Shown here in pieces: positions 59,863 to 64,000 of a DNA stretch of 64,000 nucleotides. The position numbers and the translations under genes are program-made. A model generated the notes under the pieces. It made no database searches and had not been told where the DNA came from. It worked only from the letters and a program-made list of their open reading frames with translations. The number at the start of each line of letters is the position of its first letter. Position 1 is the first letter of the stretch. The stretch is taken from the NCBI RefSeq assembly GCF_900110205.1, contig NZ_FOCV01000022.1:1-64000 (forward strand), given 5' to 3'. The stretch comes from Rhizobium tibeticum. GTDB lineage: Bacteria; Pseudomonadota; Alphaproteobacteria; Rhizobiales; Rhizobiaceae.

Positions 59863-60296
59863 TTACTCGCATCCAAGAGTTGGATGGTGCGTTCATCAAA
59901 CTCCCCCCGATAGAACAGATTGATTACGTTGTGAAAAGGCGATCCATGCTCGCTGACCGCGGCAAAGAGCGTCATCGACGACCGTAGCTTTAAATCATCG
60001 GGAGAGCCGAAGATCTCGTGCACGGTCCTGCCTTCGATGGCAAGCACGGCATCGACACAGCGAAGCAGCCGGCTCCCGAGAACAGGGTCGGCAAGATAGG
60101 CGGAGGCTTCCTCGGCCGATCGGATGGCGTATTTCTCTGCCATGAATGATGAGCCGAGGCCCGCGATCTGAGGGAAGATGAACCACATCCAATGAGACCG
60201 TTTGCGGCCAGCCTTCAACTCCGAAAGCGCCCGCTCATAGACGCCATTTTGTGCGTCCATGAAGCGGTTCAGATTGTAGTCGATCTCACCGGGCAT
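59859..60296 (-). CDS. DUF1810-family protein
   Basis: A 145-residue protein with the DUF1810 pattern: NRFMDAQNGVYERALSELKA, GRKRSHWMWFIFPQIAGLG, YAIRSAEEASAYLADPVLG and a C-terminal FHNVINLFYRGEFDERT. The family is widespread (YcgJ/calpastatin-like annotation) and structurally helical, without a proven biochemical role. It is a single gene, convergent with the small coiled-coil ORF. Confidence 0.92.
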   Translation of the reverse strand: MPGEIDYNLNRFMDAQNGVYERALSELKAGRKRSHWMWFIFPQIAGLGSSFMAEKYAIRSAEEASAYLADPVLGSRLLRCVDAVLAIEGRTVHEIFGSPDDLKLRSSMTLFAAVSEHGSPFHNVINLFYRGEFDERTIQLLDASN

Positions 60297-60366
60297 CGCC
60301 GATCCTCCCCGTGCGCTTAACTATATCGCCGGGGAAGGTTGTCCATGCCCGGAGCGGGAGAGATCC

Positions 60367-60675
60367 TCAGCAGGATCTGTTCGGGTAAGGGCTATGCTCG
60401 CGGCAATAATCGACCGATGGCAACGATTCGGAGATTGATCCGACTGTTGCCGCGTCAAGGCCCGAGGCCATAGGGACACCAAAGTGGACCGTCAGCCCGG
60501 CAATGCCCAGAAGCACTAACGCTGCAAGAACAATGACCCGTTCTGATATTGAAGCTCCGTGTGCATTTACATGTTCGGCGTATTCGCGTTCACCCATGCC
60601 GTTCAACTCGTCATCTGTTGCGTGGTGGTGCACCACGTCGCCGCGCGCCGTGTTCCAACTCTCGTCGTTTGTCAT
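60367..60675 (-). CDS. Small single-pass membrane protein
   Basis: A 102-residue protein starting after TAGGAGTTAACAAA. A His/Asp-rich polar head (ARGDVVHHHATDDELNGMG) is followed by one strong hydrophobic segment (VIVLAALVLLGIAGLTVHFG) at about residues 48-67 and a short C-terminal region with two cysteines. No named family is evident. The cytoplasmic His cluster could bind metal, but this is speculative. Its stop lies within 70 bases of the DUF1810 start region. Confidence 0.65.
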   Translation of the reverse strand: MTNDESWNTARGDVVHHHATDDELNGMGEREYAEHVNAHGASISERVIVLAALVLLGIAGLTVHFGVPMASGLDAATVGSISESLPSVDYCREHSPYPNRSC

Positions 60676-60902
60676 TTTGTTAACTCCTACACTGATGCGT
60701 GCACCGGCATACGCTCGTCCTCGCGCCGGCAAAAAATGGCACGCAACGGGCATGTGTGTTTTCGAGGGCGCCGGTAGAAGAGCGGATCCACAAACGCAGT
60801 GTTCATAAAATCGAACCAATCGGTTTGATTTGACTTTAAGGACTTGGCTCGTCGACGAAATTCGGCTTAGTTCGGTCAGTCAGTCAGATTGCGGATACCC
60901 CC

Positions 60903-62273
60903 ATGACGAAATCATTTGGCGCGATGTCCGTCGCGCAGCTTTCCGGGCTCATTCAAACGGCAGCTGTTGATCCGATCGAAGTGACGGAAGCCGTGATCGA
61001 TGGCATCGACGCATATCCGGATCGCGCGGTTTTCACGGTAATCCTCCGGGATCGGGCACTCGAAGAGGCAAGGGCCTCATCGAAGCGACTGAAGGATGGC
61101 CGCTCACGTGGAATGCTGGAAGGCATACCGATGGCCTGGAAGGACCTCTTCGACCTCAAGGGGCGGACAACGACGGCCGGATCGACCGTTCTCGCAACCG
61201 GTCCAGCGGCGCAGGCAGACGCCCCGATCGTGGCATCGCTGCAGCAGATCGGCATGGTCTCGATCGGCTGCACCAACATGAGCGAGTTCGCCTTCTCCGG
61301 GCTTGGCATCAACCCGCATTACGGCACGCCGCAAAATCCCCGCAGTGGCGATCTTGCGCGTGTCCCGGGCGGTTCGTCATCTGGCGCCGGCGTCGCAGTG
61401 GCAGCCGGCCTCGTGCCGGTGGCGATGGGAACAGACACGGGCGGCTCGGTGCGCATCCCCGCTGCCTTCAACGGCATCGTTGGATACAAGGCAACACGCG
61501 GCCGCTACCCGATGGCGGGCGTTTTCCCACTGGCAAAAAGTCTGGATTCGCTCGGACCGCTATGCAGGACCGTCCAAGATGCCGTATGGATTGACGCGGG
61601 AATGCGCGGCGCGGCGTCTCCATCAATTGTGAGCCGCCCTGTCAAAGGGCTGGATATCGTGATCCCCGACAACGTGGTGTTCGATGGCGCGCAAGCCGGT
61701 GTTGTTACAGCCTTCGAGACGGCCATCGATTGGCTTGCGGCAGAGGGTGCATCGATCAGCCGGATCGCGATTCCTGCGTTCGATGAAATCCTGGGGCTGA
61801 TGGCAAAATATGGTGCCCTGGTGACCGCAGAGGCTTTCGCGCTTCACCGCGAACGGCTGGCTGGGCCGCAAGCCGCTGAAATGGATCATCGCGTCGCCAT
61901 GCGCATAAGGCTTGGTGAGAAGACGACGCTGGCGAACTATCTTGCGCTCCTCGACGCGCGAGAAAGGTTGATGGCAGATGTCGAGCAGCTCGTGGGCGAG
62001 AGCTTCGTTGCCTTTCCGACCGTTGCTCACGTGGCGCCGGCCATCGCGCCGCTGGAAGCTGACGACGATTTGTTTTTTTCAACCAACGGCATGACGCTGC
62101 GCAATACGATGCTCGGCAATTTCCTCGATTGGTGCGGCGTATCGATCCCCTGTGGGACGGGAGATGCCGATATGCCGGTCGGCTTCCTGCTCTCTGCGGT
62201 GGGCAAACGTGATGAAGCGCTCCTCAGCACGGCGCTGTCGGCAGAGGAGATTATCCGCGGCGAATTCATTTGA
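60903..62273 (+). CDS. Amidase (amidase-signature family)
   Basis: A 456-residue amidase-signature enzyme with the Ser-cisSer-Lys triad visible: the lysine in PMAWKDLFDLKG, the cis-serine in VPGGSSSGAGVAVAAG, and the nucleophile in GTDTGGSVRIPAAFNG. It lacks the C-terminal allophanate-hydrolase or GatA-specific parts, so it is a stand-alone amidase of unknown specificity. It is first of three tightly spaced plus-strand genes with a TIM-barrel isomerase and an HpaI aldolase, suggesting an amide-linked sugar-acid or aromatic substrate. Confidence 0.9.
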   Translation: MTKSFGAMSVAQLSGLIQTAAVDPIEVTEAVIDGIDAYPDRAVFTVILRDRALEEARASSKRLKDGRSRGMLEGIPMAWKDLFDLKGRTTTAGSTVLATGPAAQADAPIVASLQQIGMVSIGCTNMSEFAFSGLGINPHYGTPQNPRSGDLARVPGGSSSGAGVAVAAGLVPVAMGTDTGGSVRIPAAFNGIVGYKATRGRYPMAGVFPLAKSLDSLGPLCRTVQDAVWIDAGMRGAASPSIVSRPVKGLDIVIPDNVVFDGAQAGVVTAFETAIDWLAAEGASISRIAIPAFDEILGLMAKYGALVTAEAFALHRERLAGPQAAEMDHRVAMRIRLGEKTTLANYLALLDARERLMADVEQLVGESFVAFPTVAHVAPAIAPLEADDDLFFSTNGMTLRNTMLGNFLDWCGVSIPCGTGDADMPVGFLLSAVGKRDEALLSTALSAEEIIRGEFI

Positions 62274-62303
62274 GCCAATGGCATTGCTCCCGGGGAGGAA
62301 AAC

Positions 62304-63167
62304 ATGAGTGAAGGCAATTTGGAGAACGGACGATTTGCAGTTTCGACATGGTCGCTGCACCGGCTGCTTGGGGCCGTTTACCCCTATAGCCCCGATCCGG
62401 AGAAAAGTGCCGCGCCTAAAGAACCTTATGGGTCGGGGCGCTGCTCGCTCCTCGACATCCCGGGGCAGCTCGCCGAGCGCGGCATTGGGCGGCTCGAACT
62501 ATGCTCGTTCCACCTCTCGAGCCTGGAGCGCACTCATCTGGCAGAAATGCGCGCCGCGCTTCAGGACGCCGGTATCCTGCTGCAGACGCTGCTCGTCGAA
62601 GATGGTGATCCAAGCCATCCAGAAACGGCTGCGCGCGATATTCAATGGATCGCCGGCTGGATCGAGATCGCGGCGGCGCTTGGCGCCAAGCACATGCGGG
62701 TGATCGCAGGCAAGCAGGCGCCGACGGCAGAAAACCTCGAACGTGCGGCACAGCATCTGGGCTGGCTTGCAAAGCAGGTTGAAGACAGCGGCGTTCGCAT
62801 CGTCACCGAAAACTGGTTTGCTCTTCTGCCTTCTCCAAAGGAGACGAACTGGCTTCTCGATACGTTGCAGGGAAGCGTCGGTCTGAACGGCGATCTTGGC
62901 AACTGGGCTGCGCCGGAAAAATATGCCGGGCTTTGCGACATCATGCGACGCGCGGAACTTTGCCACGCCAAGGCTGACTTCAATGGATCAGGGCTCGACA
63001 GGGCTGATTATGGCAAATCTCTGGAAGCGTGTCGGGCGGCAGGTTACAGCGGACCCTATACGCTGATTTACGATTCACCATTTTTTACCGATGAGTGGGA
63101 TGGCATCCTGCTTCAAAAGGCTTTCATCGAGGAATTTCATCAGCAAAAGCAGCGCGCGGTTGGCTGA
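62304..63167 (+). CDS. Sugar-phosphate isomerase/epimerase-like TIM-barrel protein
   Basis: A 287-residue AP-endonuclease-2-type barrel. The metal-site pattern is recognisable in LELCSFHLSSLE, TLLVEDGDPSHPE (acidic), IVTENWFALLPS, VGLNGDLGNWAAP and ELCHAKADFNG. The start follows GGGAGGAAAAC. Such proteins are often sugar or inosose isomerases/epimerases, but substrate cannot be inferred. It starts 30 bases after the amidase gene and 19 bases before the aldolase gene. Confidence 0.85.
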   Translation: MSEGNLENGRFAVSTWSLHRLLGAVYPYSPDPEKSAAPKEPYGSGRCSLLDIPGQLAERGIGRLELCSFHLSSLERTHLAEMRAALQDAGILLQTLLVEDGDPSHPETAARDIQWIAGWIEIAAALGAKHMRVIAGKQAPTAENLERAAQHLGWLAKQVEDSGVRIVTENWFALLPSPKETNWLLDTLQGSVGLNGDLGNWAAPEKYAGLCDIMRRAELCHAKADFNGSGLDRADYGKSLEACRAAGYSGPYTLIYDSPFFTDEWDGILLQKAFIEEFHQQKQRAVG

Positions 63168-63186
63168 ACCGCGAAAGGAGCATGGA

Positions 63187-63981
63187 ATGACTGGCGCAAC
63201 GACGATCGACGGCTTCGCAAAGCGGATCAGAAGCGGTGAAGGCGGATTAATATCCGCCTGGATCGGCATTCCCGATCCGCTCTTCGTCAATCATCTGGCG
63301 CAGGAGGCATTTGATGCCGTTGTGTTGGATATGCAGCATGGCGTTTGGGATATCGGATCGGCTGCCGTTGGCATTGGCCAGGGCAGGCTTGCCGGAAAAC
63401 CTGTGCTTGCCCGCATTCCGCTCGGGGATTTCGCATCCGCCTCGCGCCTTCTCGATATGGGCGCCTCAGGCATTATTGCGCCGATGATCAACTCGGTGTC
63501 GGATGCCGAGGCCTTCGCGAAGGCCACCAAGTATCTGCCGCTCGGCGAGCGTAGCTGGGGGCCGACCCTGGCAATGAACCACACGGGGCTTTCGGCAACG
63601 GAATATCTCGCGACCGCGAACCTGCAGACCGTGGCGATTGCCATGATCGAGACGCGCGCGGCCCTTGATGCCGCAGATGAAATCATGCGTGTAGACGGTA
63701 TCGACGGTATTTTCGTCGGCCCGTCCGACTTGTCGATAGCACTGTCAGATGGAGCGAAGGTGGCACCCGATACGGCGCAGGTCGACGGCGTTCTCAAGCA
63801 TCTGATCGCCCGTTGCCGGGCTCACGGCAAATTCGCCTGCGTCTTCGGCAGCAACGGCGAGCGGGCCGGCGAACTATTGAAAATGGGTTTCGATTTCGTC
63901 ATCGCCGGAGCCGACACGCAGCAACTCCGTTCTGGAGCCGCAAGCGCGATTGCAGCCGCGCGTCGAGTTCAGGCAAGCTGA
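63187..63981 (+). CDS. HpcH/HpaI-family aldolase
   Basis: A 264-residue class II pyruvate-dependent aldolase of the HpaI type. The N-terminus VVLDMQHGVWD corresponds to the DxEH-type metal/base motif with a Met-Gln substitution seen in a subgroup. RIPLGDFASASRLLDMGASG, ERSWGPTLAMNH, AMIETRAALDAADEI and IFVGPSDLSIALS follow. The ATG at 63187 follows AAAGGAGC. It should split a 2-keto-3-deoxy or 4-hydroxy-2-oxo acid into pyruvate and an aldehyde. The operon may continue past the window. Confidence 0.9.
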   Translation: MTGATTIDGFAKRIRSGEGGLISAWIGIPDPLFVNHLAQEAFDAVVLDMQHGVWDIGSAAVGIGQGRLAGKPVLARIPLGDFASASRLLDMGASGIIAPMINSVSDAEAFAKATKYLPLGERSWGPTLAMNHTGLSATEYLATANLQTVAIAMIETRAALDAADEIMRVDGIDGIFVGPSDLSIALSDGAKVAPDTAQVDGVLKHLIARCRAHGKFACVFGSNGERAGELLKMGFDFVIAGADTQQLRSGAASAIAAARRVQAS

Positions 63982-64000
63982 TCTATTTGACGGCGAGCCA

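Overview
The window looks like accessory DNA of a fast-growing rhizobium (Rhizobium/Agrobacterium/Ensifer group). It is GC-rich and densely packed with ABC importers, each tied to its own small catabolic operon and regulator. The best taxonomic marker is an L-rhamnose locus with the gene order rhaRSTPQUK divergent from rhaDI, the arrangement known from Rhizobium leguminosarum. Such mosaics of uptake and catabolism are typical of rhizobial megaplasmids or chromids. I see no replication genes, rRNA, tRNA or CRISPR array, so the replicon type is inference. The left edge cuts an IS110-family transposase.

Layout. (1) 0.7-7.5 kb: a HutC-type GntR regulator divergent from an amino-acid ABC importer, a histidine ammonia-lyase homologue with an altered active site, and an MSOX-type flavin amine oxidase. 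(2) 7.5-15.0 kb: a sugar-type ABC importer with a SIS-domain protein and a PfkB kinase (gene content like Bacillus frl operons), divergent from a ROK regulator. (3) 15.0-17.4 kb: a cupin, the cbpA/cbpM chaperone pair and a secreted protein. (4) 17.7-26.9 kb: a peptide-type ABC importer with a SelA-like PLP enzyme, an amidohydrolase, a RidA protein and an IclR regulator. (5) 27.2-33.5 kb: a biotin carrier, a biotin carboxylase, a second carrier-like protein without the biotin lysine, PxpB, PxpC and PxpA, then an aminotransferase; the set resembles a urea-carboxylase-type enzyme split into subunits. (6) 33.5-42.8 kb: a LysR regulator, an SDR, a polar-amino-acid-type ABC importer, an RraA-like aldolase and L-idonate/ketogluconate enzymes (SDR, gluconokinase, 2-hydroxyacid dehydrogenase, idonate dehydrogenase). 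(7) 42.9-46.1 kb: small accessory genes and likely gene fragments. (8) 46.2-57.1 kb: the complete rhamnose locus, with a perfect 20-bp inverted repeat in the central promoter. (9) 57.1-60.7 kb: an AhpD-like protein divergent from an ECF41-type sigma factor, a TetR gene divergent from a 69-residue protein, and small ORFs. (10) 60.9-64.0 kb: an amidase, a TIM-barrel isomerase and an HpaI-type aldolase, continuing to the right edge.

The most interesting signals are: the ammonia-lyase homologue lacking the MIO serine and the catalytic tyrosine; the split carboxylase cluster with a biotin-less carrier paralogue; the SelA-like/RidA/amidohydrolase cluster; the frl-like operon; and two exact TGTCACA-N16-CGTC elements facing each other between the sigma-factor and AhpD-like genes. 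Hairpins follow four of the five substrate-binding-protein genes, consistent with differential expression within those operons.
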